Source of the DNA: JAVBPT01 sp031549455 | GTDB lineage: Bacteria; Bacillota; Clostridia; Lachnospirales; JAKSVV01 | Assembly: GCA_031549455.1 (NCBI GenBank) | Contig: JAVBPT010000005.1 | Span: 47,720 to 111,719 of the forward strand | DNA length: 64,000 nt | Direction of reading: 5' to 3' | Shown: positions 33,036 through 41,728 of the stretch, piece after piece | How positions within the stretch are numbered: position 1 is the stretch's first letter | Layout: every line of letters starts with the position of its first letter | Notes under the pieces: generated by a model | Databases searched by the model: none | The model's input: only the letters and a program-made list of their open reading frames with translations | Told to the model about the DNA's origin: nothing | Made by a program: the position numbers and the translations under genes

Positions 33036-34858
33036 GCGAGGAGAAATTTAATCCAAAGATATGGGTAGAGAATCTACCACAAACACCAGGGATCTATGTA
33101 ATGTACAACAAAGAAAACATTGTCATCTATATTGGAAAGGCAAAGAACCTTAAAAAAAGGGTTTCCCAATATTTTATGAACAAAGAAAGCCAAAACATTA
33201 AAACGATAAAATTGGTTGAGAACATACACAGGATGGAATATATCGTAACGGACACAGAAGAGGAATCTCTTATCTTGGAATGCAATTTTATTAAAAGGTA
33301 CAGGCCCAGATACAACATCCTATTAAGAGATGACAAAACCTATCCATACATTCGAGTAACCACGAGTGAAACCTATCCAAGAATATTGTACACAAGATAC
33401 TTAGAAAAAGATGGCTCAAAATATTATGGGCCCTTTCCAGATACAGAATATGCAAAAGGGATCATTGAGATTCTGCTGGATATATATAGTTTGAGAAGGT
33501 GCAATCAAAAGACATTTAAAAATCAGGATAGGGCATGTCTCAATTATGATATGGGCATGTGTTTGGCACCTTGCATGCATTACATTGATGAGGATGCGTA
33601 TCGGATTAGGGTAAATAAGGCGATTGAATTTTTAGAAGGAAACGAAAAAGAGGTGCTAGATCTCCTTTCTGCTCTTATGAAAAATTATTCAGATGAGTTG
33701 AAATTTGAAGAGGCACGAAATGTAAAAGATAAAATTATGCTGGTCAAGAGAATATCAGAGGACCAAAAGATTAATACCACAGATGATCGAAGGCAGGATA
33801 TGATTGCACTGGCACGTTCGAGCATAATGGATAAGCAGGTTCTTCAGATTTTTGTGATTCGAGATGGAAAGCTTGTGGAAAGAAAGCACTATCTTTTCGA
33901 GGAAAAAAAGGATGTTGAAAATAGTGAAATTATCAGTTCATTTTTAAAACAATACTATCTAGAAAACATTGATCTGCCAAGCGAAATTTTGTTAGAAGAA
34001 GAATGCAGCGAATCAGACGAGATTGAAAGAACTATTTTGCATAGCCTTAAGAAACGAGTCAAGATTCTGGTGCCAAAACAGGGCAGAAACAAGAAACTGC
34101 TTCGACTCGCAAGCAAAAATGCGGAGATTCTGTTGGATCAGAATGTAAAGGCTTACCAAACCAAAAAGGAGAAGCATAAAGTGCTTTCCGTACTCGCGGA
34201 AACGCTAGGAATTTCAAATTTTCTGGAACGGATAGAGGCCTATGATATTTCAAACATCAGTGGAGTAGACAATGTGGGATCGATGGTTGTTTTCACAAAT
34301 GGGGAAAAAACCCCGAGTGAATACCGTAAATTTAAAATAAAGACGGTTGAGGGTCCAAACGATACCGCCTGTATGCTCGAAATGGTGAGTAGAAGATTTA
34401 GGAGATATGAGCAGGAGGATCTAAAATTTGATAGGTACCCGGACCTTATTATCATTGATGGAAAGCTCCAGGTGGATGCAATTCTAGAAAAAATAGGTCT
34501 TGAGGTTCCGATTTGTGGATTGGTGAAGGATGACAAACACAGAACGAGCAAAATATATTATCATAAAAGAGAGATTGAACTGGATCCAACAAGTGAACTT
34601 TATAAATTTTTGGTGAGGATTCAGGATGAGGTACACCGTTCTGCCATTGGCTATTTTAAAAAGGTGCATCATAAAAATTTATTTAAATCAGAATTAGATA
34701 AGATTCCGGGAATCGGCGAAAAGAGAAAAATGAAACTACTGGAAACTTATAAGAGCATAGAGGAGATTCGACAAAAAGACGTAGAAGAGCTTGCAAAGCT
34801 ACCTGGCATGAATCAGAAAGTGGCTCAGATTTTAAAAGAGGAATTAAATAAGAAGTAG
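33032..34858 (+). CDS. uvrC: Excinuclease ABC subunit C
   Basis: A 608-residue UvrC with the N-terminal GIY-YIG nuclease domain (PGIYVMYNKENIVIYIGKAK, residues 18-37), a UvrB-binding UVR motif near residue 210, the RNase H-like 5' nuclease domain (AYDISNISGVDNVGSMVVF, near residue 407) and tandem helix-hairpin-helix motifs at the end (IPGIGEKRKMKLL and LPGMNQKVAQIL). It makes both incisions in nucleotide excision repair with UvrA and UvrB. It is translationally coupled to the upstream gene. Confidence 0.95.
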   Translation: MSEEKFNPKIWVENLPQTPGIYVMYNKENIVIYIGKAKNLKKRVSQYFMNKESQNIKTIKLVENIHRMEYIVTDTEEESLILECNFIKRYRPRYNILLRDDKTYPYIRVTTSETYPRILYTRYLEKDGSKYYGPFPDTEYAKGIIEILLDIYSLRRCNQKTFKNQDRACLNYDMGMCLAPCMHYIDEDAYRIRVNKAIEFLEGNEKEVLDLLSALMKNYSDELKFEEARNVKDKIMLVKRISEDQKINTTDDRRQDMIALARSSIMDKQVLQIFVIRDGKLVERKHYLFEEKKDVENSEIISSFLKQYYLENIDLPSEILLEEECSESDEIERTILHSLKKRVKILVPKQGRNKKLLRLASKNAEILLDQNVKAYQTKKEKHKVLSVLAETLGISNFLERIEAYDISNISGVDNVGSMVVFTNGEKTPSEYRKFKIKTVEGPNDTACMLEMVSRRFRRYEQEDLKFDRYPDLIIIDGKLQVDAILEKIGLEVPICGLVKDDKHRTSKIYYHKREIELDPTSELYKFLVRIQDEVHRSAIGYFKKVHHKNLFKSELDKIPGIGEKRKMKLLETYKSIEEIRQKDVEELAKLPGMNQKVAQILKEELNKK

Positions 34859-34865
34859 GTACGAT

Positions 34866-35684
34866 ATGAAAAAGGTATTGGTTTATACGAATCTTGAAAA
34901 GGATCCCAAAGAAGAGTATGCCAAAAAGATTCGAGGGATTTTAAAAGAGGAGAAGCTTGAGTGTGTATTTTCAAGGCATAAGGAGGAAAGACCGGCAGAA
35001 GACGGGGTTGACCTGGTTATCTCTATTGGCGGAGACGGAACAATGATTAGCGCCATCAGGGGGTTTAAAGACCAAAATCCGCTGTTTATTGGATTAAACG
35101 TGGGGAAACTTGGATTTTTGACTGAAATGACACCGCAAACCTTAAAAGCAGATTTAAAGAAGATCCTAAGCAATCGATATGAGGTTGAAGAACGAAATGC
35201 GCTACTTGCCTCCATTGGCAAGACCTCTAAAAAACAATATTTTGCAATCAATGATGTGGTGGTAGGTAGAGGACAGATGGCAAGACTGATTGGTGTTGAG
35301 ATTTACATTAATCTTATTTATGTTGACACCTATTTCCTAGATGGAATGATTGTGGCTACCTCAACGGGATCCACTGCCTATAATCTTTCGGCGGGAGGCC
35401 CCATTTTAAAGGCCGATGGTGGAAATATTGTGCTCACTCCGATCTGCCCTCATAGCCTTCGTGCAAGGCCATTAGTGATTTCAGAGGGGGACACGGTCAC
35501 AATGAAGCTGATTTCAGATGTAAAAGATATGAAAGAGGTGCCCAATCTAAATCTGGACGGTCAGGAGATCCATAGCCTAAAGAATGACGATATCATTACA
35601 GTGAAAGCCTCTAATCAAAAGATCAGAATTCTTTCCCTAAGAAAGGAACACTTTTTTAAGAAACTCAGAGATAAAATCAGGTAG
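34866..35684 (+). CDS. nadK: NAD kinase
   Basis: A 272-residue ATP-NAD kinase. The GGDG motif in VISIGGDGTMISAI (about residue 58) and the substrate-binding block MIVATSTGSTAYNLSAGGPI (about residue 160) identify it. It phosphorylates NAD to NADP, the only route to NADP in bacteria. It follows uvrC by seven bases in the same run of genes. Length and layout are ordinary. Confidence 0.93.
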   Translation: MKKVLVYTNLEKDPKEEYAKKIRGILKEEKLECVFSRHKEERPAEDGVDLVISIGGDGTMISAIRGFKDQNPLFIGLNVGKLGFLTEMTPQTLKADLKKILSNRYEVEERNALLASIGKTSKKQYFAINDVVVGRGQMARLIGVEIYINLIYVDTYFLDGMIVATSTGSTAYNLSAGGPILKADGGNIVLTPICPHSLRARPLVISEGDTVTMKLISDVKDMKEVPNLNLDGQEIHSLKNDDIITVKASNQKIRILSLRKEHFFKKLRDKIR

Positions 35685-35742
35685 TTGGAATTATAATCTA
35701 GCCTTTTGCATATTTTGTAATAAAGAAATGCAAGAGGTTTTT

Positions 35743-36894
35743 ATGTATAATAGAGTTTTGGTTGTCTTTAAAAACAAAGAGAGCAAAAATACGAATCTGG
35801 CAGGATATGCCAAGGTCATGGAGCTAAACGATCAGGTGATGTTGGAGATTTTTCTACAAGAGGGCGGCAATATGGAGAACGTGTATGATTTAAACATAAT
35901 CTACCAAGAAAACCGGCAAAAAATCAAAAGGCAGATCTGTAAAATTGCTGTAAAAAATAAAGGAGAATGGACAAAAGACATTACGGATTTAAAAATCCAT
36001 TTTAAGGATATAAAAGCGCTTTTGATCTCTTCCAATAAAGGAAACATGCTCGTGGGGTATATAGGTGAGGAGTTTGATCATAAAAAGGATGTACTGGAAT
36101 ATAGGGAGGAGCGGCCGGTTGAGCAAAAAGGAGGACGGATGATGCAGCAAGCACCGGCATCCATAAAGGGAGGCAAAAAAGAGGATAAAGGTGAGTACGA
36201 AGATCTCAATACCATGGATCCATCCAATCATGTCACAATTATCACCAATGGAAAAGAGAAGGAATCACCTTATCAGAAGGATAGAGTGGACAGCACAGAG
36301 TATAAAGAAATGATTTATGAAAATGGTGTCTATGAGAAAGAGATCGTGAATATAGAACCGGCAAGTAAGATTATAGAGGATAACGATCATAAGGATGGAT
36401 ACTATATGATGTATAAAGGAATTTGTCCTCCCGATAGATTGACAGCAGTATCCAGCGTAAATGTAGTGGCTTCTTCGGGCAACCAAAAAAGAAGACGCAT
36501 GAGAAGACGGATCGTCAACCCATACACATTTCCTAGGGCGGGAGAGGTGTATGATAGTTATAAAGATAAATTTTACTCAGATCTAGGGATCCCTTATCAA
36601 TTATTACCTAGAGAAGATGATGAAAAAAAAGAAATCATTTCTTTAAGTGGTTATCAAAAAGTAGAAAAGGATTCACCACTATATGATAAATACTTTCCGA
36701 AAGAGGAAGAACATCCAAAATCCAAAAGACAAAGGCGACATGAGCGCGGAAAAAAGGAGAGAAAGGATGAGATCTTACCGGATGAGCCTACATATGAAAA
36801 GGACTTAGAAAATGAGATTGCACATTTTAAAATACAAGAAGAAGAACCCAAAAAGCGTGAGCGTCATGAGAAAAAAAGACGTTCCAAACATTAG
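35743..36894 (+). CDS. Unknown protein with a Lys/Arg/Glu-rich C-terminal tail
   Basis: A 383-residue protein. The ATG at 35743 follows AAGAGG and begins MYNRVLVVFKNKESKN; an ATG five codons earlier lacks a site. Residues 1 to about 110 look like a folded beta-rich domain (GYAKVMELNDQVMLEIFLQE). The middle is low-complexity and polar. The last 130 residues are strongly charged with many KKR and RRH runs. The N-terminal domain resembles a module seen in uncharacterised clostridial proteins, but no named family is asserted. There is no signal peptide or transmembrane helix. The basic tail may bind nucleic acid or an acidic polymer. It is the last gene of the relA-nadK run, before a strong terminator. 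Confidence 0.6.
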   Translation: MYNRVLVVFKNKESKNTNLAGYAKVMELNDQVMLEIFLQEGGNMENVYDLNIIYQENRQKIKRQICKIAVKNKGEWTKDITDLKIHFKDIKALLISSNKGNMLVGYIGEEFDHKKDVLEYREERPVEQKGGRMMQQAPASIKGGKKEDKGEYEDLNTMDPSNHVTIITNGKEKESPYQKDRVDSTEYKEMIYENGVYEKEIVNIEPASKIIEDNDHKDGYYMMYKGICPPDRLTAVSSVNVVASSGNQKRRRMRRRIVNPYTFPRAGEVYDSYKDKFYSDLGIPYQLLPREDDEKKEIISLSGYQKVEKDSPLYDKYFPKEEEHPKSKRQRRHERGKKERKDEILPDEPTYEKDLENEIAHFKIQEEEPKKRERHEKKRRSKH

Positions 36895-36897
36895 AAT

Positions 36898-36930
36898 GAA
36901 AAAAGGTATCCCCACTTGGATACCTTTTTG
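36898..36930. terminator. Terminator after the basic-tailed protein
   Basis: AAAAGGTATCC (36901-36911) pairs with GGATACCTTTT (36918-36928) and carries a T-run, an 11-bp perfect stem usable in both directions. The 210 bases beyond, up to tsaD, hold no supported gene. Confidence 0.85.
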
Positions 36931-37141
36931 TATAAGATAAACACTCCAACATTTATCTTATATGAATATTCATTTTATTTTCCTAGTTAGATTTAATTTA
37001 AAATTTTGTATCAGTAGTAAGTAAAATACCTCCTTTCATCTTTTACTATAAAGCGTAAGAAAAGAGGTAACGGTTTCATTATATAAAGTGTCTAAAAATT
37101 GATTTAAATGACATTAAAAAAAGACAAGCTGGCAACTTATC

Positions 37142-38170
37142 TTATGAATGAAATGTCTCATTTGGAATCGAATTTAATCTCAAATTGGAAAAAAGGCTTG
37201 CTTTATATCTATAATAGCCGGCAGATGCGATCATGGCGGCATTATCCGTGCACAAATCGACACGCGGTAAGAATAGATGTAGCCCAAGTTCGGAGCACTT
37301 TTGGTTCAGTAAATCACGCAGTCTAGAGTTTGCGGCAACTCCGCCAGCCACTGCAATCTGATTCACATGATGGATTTTTGCAGACTGGATGAGTTTTTCT
37401 ACCACAACTTCGAGCACGGCTTCTTGAAATTCAAAAGCAATCTTTCGAATATCGATTTCAGTTCCCTTCATTTTCAATGTATGGATATAATTGATGACAG
37501 AGGATTTGACACCACTAAAACTAAAATCAAAAGAGCCTTCTTCTAAATAGGCTCTTGGAAAGAGACCTTCACTTTGCATTCCACCTAGCTCCTTGGCAAG
37601 TCGGTCTATTTTGGGACCGCCAGGATACCCTAGCCCTAGGACCCGTGCAATTTTATCGTAGGCTTCTCCAATAGCATCATCCTTTGTTTTGCCTAATGTC
37701 TGATATACAAGGTCTTCTTTAACCAGTACAATCTGTGTGTGGCCCCCTGAAACCACTAGACATAAAAAGGGAGGAGAGAGCGTGGGACTACTCAAGTAGT
37801 TTGCACAAATGTGCCCCTCGATATGATTGATTCCGATGAGTGGGAGGCCGGAGGAAAGGCAGATGGCTTTTGCAGCAGAAAGTCCGACTAGTAAAGAGCC
37901 CACAAGCCCCGGACCGTAGGTAACAGCAACTGCATCGAGATCAGGGAAATCAATGGATGCGTTCTTTAGTGCATCCAAAAGAATAGGATTGATTTTCTCG
38001 ATATGACTTCTCGACGCCACCTCAGGAACCACCCCTCCATATATACTATGTAAATCAATCTGACTATAAATTGAATTGGAAAGAATTTCTCTCCCATCAC
38101 AAACCACGGATGCAGAAGTTTCATCACAAGAGGTTTCGATGCCCAAAATTTTTATATTTTCTGTTTTCAC
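37142..38170 (-). CDS. tsaD: tRNA N6-adenosine threonylcarbamoyltransferase TsaD
   Basis: A 342-residue Kae1/TsaD protein. KILGIETSCDETSASVV opens the ASKHA fold. The metal-binding histidines lie in NHIEGHICANYL (about residues 115-120), and VSGGHTQIVLV and GVKSSVINY are family blocks. With TsaB and TsaE it puts threonylcarbamoyl on A37 of ANN-decoding tRNAs. It lies downstream of a membrane-anchored unknown and rnz, all minus strand; the intergenic distances (9 and 1 bases) indicate one transcript. Confidence 0.95.
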   Translation of the reverse strand: MKTENIKILGIETSCDETSASVVCDGREILSNSIYSQIDLHSIYGGVVPEVASRSHIEKINPILLDALKNASIDFPDLDAVAVTYGPGLVGSLLVGLSAAKAICLSSGLPLIGINHIEGHICANYLSSPTLSPPFLCLVVSGGHTQIVLVKEDLVYQTLGKTKDDAIGEAYDKIARVLGLGYPGGPKIDRLAKELGGMQSEGLFPRAYLEEGSFDFSFSGVKSSVINYIHTLKMKGTEIDIRKIAFEFQEAVLEVVVEKLIQSAKIHHVNQIAVAGGVAANSRLRDLLNQKCSELGLHLFLPRVDLCTDNAAMIASAGYYRYKASLFSNLRLNSIPNETFHS

Positions 38171-38179
38171 TTTATCACC

Positions 38180-38728
38180 CTAATCGATAAAAAATTGTGG
38201 CGTTTTTTTAAATCCAAAGATCTTCCATTGCCCTGTTGCATCGATTCGGAGTCCATATTCCTTATACATGTTCTCACTTACATTTGTGGTTTCAATTACT
38301 TTAATAAGGGATAGAAACCCATCATTCTCCGTTTCGACTTCTTGGGTGCTAATAATCTTTATTTTTTGTTTTTTAAATTCGTTTAAATCCGTTTTTAGCT
38401 TGGCTATTTGCAGATTTAAATCATTGTTTTCAAGGAGTTCAGTATCCAAAAATTTTCGTTGCACCTCAATCATATAGATCAGGTATTTTTGCATTGCCTT
38501 TTCATTCATATAATCTCCATATAAGAATTGAACAATGAGGTTATTCATTTTGATCACTTCAAGAGGCGTATTTGGATAGTCGAACGCGAGGTTTTTATCC
38601 ATTTCTTCAATTTGTTTAATCAGTTTTTTGGCCTTTTGGTTGCGAATGCCGGTATCAATTTCGGTTACATAAAAGTAGAAGCCAAAAGCGACTAAGATAA
38701 AAGCAAGAGCGATCCAAAGGTATTTCAT
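38180..38728 (-). CDS. Membrane-anchored protein between rnz and tsaD, unknown
   Basis: A 182-residue protein. The ATG at 38726-38728 follows the rnz stop by a single base, with AAGGA ten bases upstream, so the longer frame starting inside rnz is rejected. One N-terminal transmembrane helix (YLWIALAFILVAFGFYFYV) is followed by an extracytoplasmic helical region (YPNTPLEVIKMNNLIVQFLY) and a C-terminal beta region (GLRIDATGQWKIFGFKKTP) that looks NTF2-like. Similar proteins of unknown function (DUF6715-type layout) occur in Clostridia; this resemblance is from memory only. Confidence 0.65.
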   Translation of the reverse strand: MKYLWIALAFILVAFGFYFYVTEIDTGIRNQKAKKLIKQIEEMDKNLAFDYPNTPLEVIKMNNLIVQFLYGDYMNEKAMQKYLIYMIEVQRKFLDTELLENNDLNLQIAKLKTDLNEFKKQKIKIISTQEVETENDGFLSLIKVIETTNVSENMYKEYGLRIDATGQWKIFGFKKTPQFFID

Positions 38729-38729
38729 A

Positions 38730-39638
38730 CTATTCACATCCTTCATTCTCATATTTTAAAACGGTACAGTATCGATCATAGCCAGGCGTGGTATTGGGGA
38801 ATATTTTTTTTGCAGTGTCAATAAAATCTTCTGGATAAGCCAAAGAAGGGCTATAGTGTGTTAAAACAAGTTTTGAGACGTTCGCTTTCTTTGCAAGCGT
38901 TGCTGCTTCACTAAATAGCATATGTTTTCGTTCGAGCGCTTTTTCTAGTTCACTGTCTTCGGCATACATGCCCTCACAGATAAATAAATCTGATTCAAAG
39001 ATAAAGGGAATCAAATGGTCAACTGGTCTTGAGTCCGTACAGTATGAAACCCTAAATCCCTTGCGCTGTTCTCCCAAAACCATTTCGGGTGTAAAGCCTT
39101 CTATATTTTGTCCATTTTGCAACAATTTCCAGTAACGAACAGGGATACCAAGTTCCTCTGCTTTTTGAGCATTAAACTTCCCCTTCCGTTCAATGTCTAT
39201 TTTATAAGCAAGACATGTTGTGGTATGGGTTACTTCGCATGCACTAATCTGGTAGTCACCATAAGCATATCTGGGATGTTCATTTGACATCTCTACAAAT
39301 GAGATATCAAACGAAAGCTCAGGAGCAATACACCGAAGTGAGTTCACGATCCGCTCAACACCCACTGGACCAATAATGGTAAGGGGTTCGGTTCGACCTG
39401 AATTAGCAAGCGTTAAAAGCATGCCAGGAAGACCGCTGATATGGTCTGCATGAAAATGTGTAAAACAGATCACATCCAAGTTTTTAAAGCCCCATCCCAA
39501 GATTTTTAGTGAAATCTGGGTGGCCTCTCCACAGTCAAGTAGGAGCATCCTACCATTATACCGCATAAGGGCAGAAGATAAGAATCTTTTTGGTAAAGGC
39601 ATCATACCGCCTGTACCGAGTAAGCATATATCGAGCAT
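38730..39638 (-). CDS. rnz: Ribonuclease Z
   Basis: A 302-residue tRNase Z of the metallo-beta-lactamase fold. The zinc signature THFHADHISGLPGM (about residues 60-73) and the N-terminal LLGTGGMMP stretch mark it, with further ligands in CTDSRPV and the C-terminal LTHYSPS. It removes the 3' trailer of tRNA precursors. Its 3' stop is separated by one base from the ATG of the next gene, implying translational coupling. Confidence 0.93.
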   Translation of the reverse strand: MLDICLLGTGGMMPLPKRFLSSALMRYNGRMLLLDCGEATQISLKILGWGFKNLDVICFTHFHADHISGLPGMLLTLANSGRTEPLTIIGPVGVERIVNSLRCIAPELSFDISFVEMSNEHPRYAYGDYQISACEVTHTTTCLAYKIDIERKGKFNAQKAEELGIPVRYWKLLQNGQNIEGFTPEMVLGEQRKGFRVSYCTDSRPVDHLIPFIFESDLFICEGMYAEDSELEKALERKHMLFSEAATLAKKANVSKLVLTHYSPSLAYPEDFIDTAKKIFPNTTPGYDRYCTVLKYENEGCE

Positions 39639-39661
39639 AACGAACCTTCATTATTAATTGT

Positions 39662-39690
39662 ATATTACCACATCAAAAGAAGATTTACAA
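39662..39690 (-). promoter_or_regulatory. Promoter of the rnz-tsaD operon
   Basis: On the minus strand TTGTAA (39685-39690) and TAATAT (39662-39667) are 17 bases apart, directly after the terminator of the preceding gene. Confidence 0.5.
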
Positions 39691-39716
39691 TCAAAAAGCG
39701 ACTTTTTTGGTCGCTT
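39691..39716 (-). terminator. Terminator of the 111-aa membrane protein gene
   Basis: AAGCGAC (39696-39702) and GTCGCTT (39710-39716) form the stem; on the minus strand it is followed by TTTTTG. Confidence 0.7.
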
Positions 39717-39723
39717 ACTAATT

Positions 39724-40059
39724 TTATTTTTTACAACAATTAGATGAATCTAAGCCTGCACCTACTTTTGCAAATCCAAGAGATAAAACAAGTGGACCAA
39801 GTAGTGGATAGATAAAGTAAGCTGCTGCGGAAGCAAAACTATCACTTTTGAAATCACTTTCATTAAAGCTTTCTAGATATTCTTCTCCGTATTGCGCCAT
39901 TTGTGCCATCTGGTCTTCTAGTTCTCTTTCAACGCGTCCATTGATGTAAACAAAATTGCAGATCATAACAACGATGATAATAAGAGAGCAAAGTAGTAGT
40001 GAGATCACAAATGGGCAAACAGAACATTTGTTCCTCGTTTCTTTCTTTTCTTCTTCCAT
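39724..40059 (-). CDS. Small membrane protein with terminal cysteines, unknown
   Basis: A 111-residue protein with GAGGAGG before the ATG. A basic N-terminus (EEEKKETRNK) is followed by CSVCP at the membrane edge and a first hydrophobic helix. A roughly 35-residue acidic, Gln/Met-rich segment (ELEDQMAQMAQYGEEYLESF) comes next, then a second hydrophobic region ending in SSNCCKK. Both ends carry cysteine pairs, which could bind metal or be modified. It has its own perfect -35 promoter that overlaps the end of the coupling-ATPase gene. No family is recognised. Confidence 0.6.
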   Translation of the reverse strand: MEEEKKETRNKCSVCPFVISLLLCSLIIIVVMICNFVYINGRVERELEDQMAQMAQYGEEYLESFNESDFKSDSFASAAAYFIYPLLGPLVLSLGFAKVGAGLDSSNCCKK

Positions 40060-40083
40060 TTTTCCTCCTCAAAATTAAATTCA

Positions 40084-40111
40084 ATTTTATAATTACTATA
40101 ATAATTGTCAA
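40084..40111 (-). promoter_or_regulatory. Strong promoter of the 111-aa membrane protein
   Basis: On the minus strand TTGACA (40106-40111) and TAAAAT (40084-40089) are 16 bases apart. The -35 element overlaps the TGA of the coupling-ATPase gene. Confidence 0.65.
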
Positions 40112-41718
40112 CCTGTTTTTACCTTGCTCGTGTAACGTTTTTGTTTAAACCAGGAATTGGCCTCATCCATCACCACATTCTTATTATGGGCGATGATCAG
40201 AACCTTATCCTCATGAAGCCTTCTGACTTCATCCGCGGTGATCAACTCCCGCCTTTGTTCAGACACGGACTTTGACTCTCCGTTTTCCTGTTTGGTTACA
40301 CTTTCAGATTTAATAGTAGTAAATCCGGAAAGTTGAGAAACATATTCTGCAGACGTTCCAGTCAGACCTGAGTAAAAAACTTTTGCCTTTAGATTATTTA
40401 GTATATTGTGAGCGGTTTCCTCGCCATAATTTGCCTTTAATTGCTCCATCCCTTGTATACCAATAGATACGCCGAGCTTTCTGCTACGTGCGGTGGCCAC
40501 AATACTTGCAAAGTTAGGAAGGGTACCGATATTCGCAAACTCATCTAGCATAAAAAGTACGGGTGTATAGTCATTGCCCTCTGCAAAGTCCATACATTTG
40601 TTTAGCAATTGAGAGTAGAATACAGACATAAGCGGCATAGCAAAGAGCGATTTTCTTTCAGGCACACATACAAAGAGTGCAGTGGGCCTATCCCGTAGAA
40701 CCTTTGGGTGAAACAACTTGTTAAACTGAGGTGTAAAAATTTCTTTCCCATCTTCTATTTTCTTAGAAAAAGGGGTCTCAACGAAGGTCTTAATTTTTTC
40801 ATCATTGAATAGTTTCAGCGCATTGGCTAGTGTCACCTTGATACTTGACATGGTTTTGGTTGCCTCTTTGGATTGAGCAAACATCATAAATTCTTGGTGG
40901 GCAGCCGGAACCTCTGAAAAGATTTTATCGAGCTGCTCAATATTTTTATAGAGAATAATTTTCATGGCTTCCGGAATATCTTTTTTGAGTCCTTTGTGTT
41001 TAACAAAGATGAAAGAGGCTACAAGAAGAGGTTCAGACATGGACAACCATTCTGTGTTTCCACTATGTCCACCCGTTCCAATTTCATAACTCTTATTTCC
41101 ATTAATCATCACGAGTTGGGCAATCTCTTTTAATTCTGTGTCATCTCCTGCGATTAAAAGAGGATTATACCGGATCGTTGCATTAAAAGGATCTAACTTC
41201 ATAACGTTATAACCCAGATTAATTAAATATTGTTTTGTAAGATCATGCATTTCGCTTTTAGGATCACTTACAACAACCGATGTTTTCCCGTTGAGTTCGA
41301 GTAGATTTGGAATAAAGAAACTTGTGGATTTTCCACATCCAGTCGGACCCACGATGGCCACGTGTTCAAAACTTCGTTTAAGGGAAAGTCGTACATTTTT
41401 GGATAAAACAAAACCATCTGTTCCGGTTAAATCTTTAAGGTCGTTGATGGTTCCCATATAAGAAGTTCCCTGTTCTTTTACCTTAGAGCCACCCTTTTCA
41501 AGGATGTTTAGGTAATAGTAGAGGGCACCAATAATGGTTGCAATCGCAAAAAAGCCCTGAATGCCAGACCTTGTCGCATTGGTAAGGGTAATTGAAAAAG
41601 AAGATCCAGAAATGAGATTGATAAGAGGGATAAAGATCCAAGCAAGGATATAAGGTGAAAAAAGTATAAAAATAATGATCGATACGATTATTAATGCAAT
41701 CTTATTTAGTTTACTCAT
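40108..41718 (-). CDS. VirD4/TraG-type coupling ATPase without conjugation neighbours
   Basis: A 536-residue protein of the type IV secretion coupling (VirD4/TraG) family. Two N-terminal transmembrane helices (about residues 5-38 and 52-70) precede a hexameric motor domain with Walker A GPTGCGKS (residues 124-131), a Walker B in FMLDEFANIG, and the TARSRKLGVSIGIQGMEQLK motif that follows it in T4CPs. Such ATPases recruit DNA or protein substrates to a secretion channel. No relaxase, VirB4, VirB6 or phage gene is nearby; both sides are housekeeping genes. Only a 124-aa single-helix protein lies upstream in the same transcript. The ATPase looks intact. Confidence 0.85.
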   Translation of the reverse strand: MSKLNKIALIIVSIIIFILFSPYILAWIFIPLINLISGSSFSITLTNATRSGIQGFFAIATIIGALYYYLNILEKGGSKVKEQGTSYMGTINDLKDLTGTDGFVLSKNVRLSLKRSFEHVAIVGPTGCGKSTSFFIPNLLELNGKTSVVVSDPKSEMHDLTKQYLINLGYNVMKLDPFNATIRYNPLLIAGDDTELKEIAQLVMINGNKSYEIGTGGHSGNTEWLSMSEPLLVASFIFVKHKGLKKDIPEAMKIILYKNIEQLDKIFSEVPAAHQEFMMFAQSKEATKTMSSIKVTLANALKLFNDEKIKTFVETPFSKKIEDGKEIFTPQFNKLFHPKVLRDRPTALFVCVPERKSLFAMPLMSVFYSQLLNKCMDFAEGNDYTPVLFMLDEFANIGTLPNFASIVATARSRKLGVSIGIQGMEQLKANYGEETAHNILNNLKAKVFYSGLTGTSAEYVSQLSGFTTIKSESVTKQENGESKSVSEQRRELITADEVRRLHEDKVLIIAHNKNVVMDEANSWFKQKRYTSKVKTG

Positions 41719-41728
41719 TATACACCCC

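Noticed and set aside
37000..37060. Very strong AAAGGAGGT element on the minus strand downstream of tsaD
   Set aside because: No start codon lies at a suitable distance. The only frame, opened by the ATG that overlaps the element, is 13 codons without its own ribosome binding site. It may be a relic or chance.
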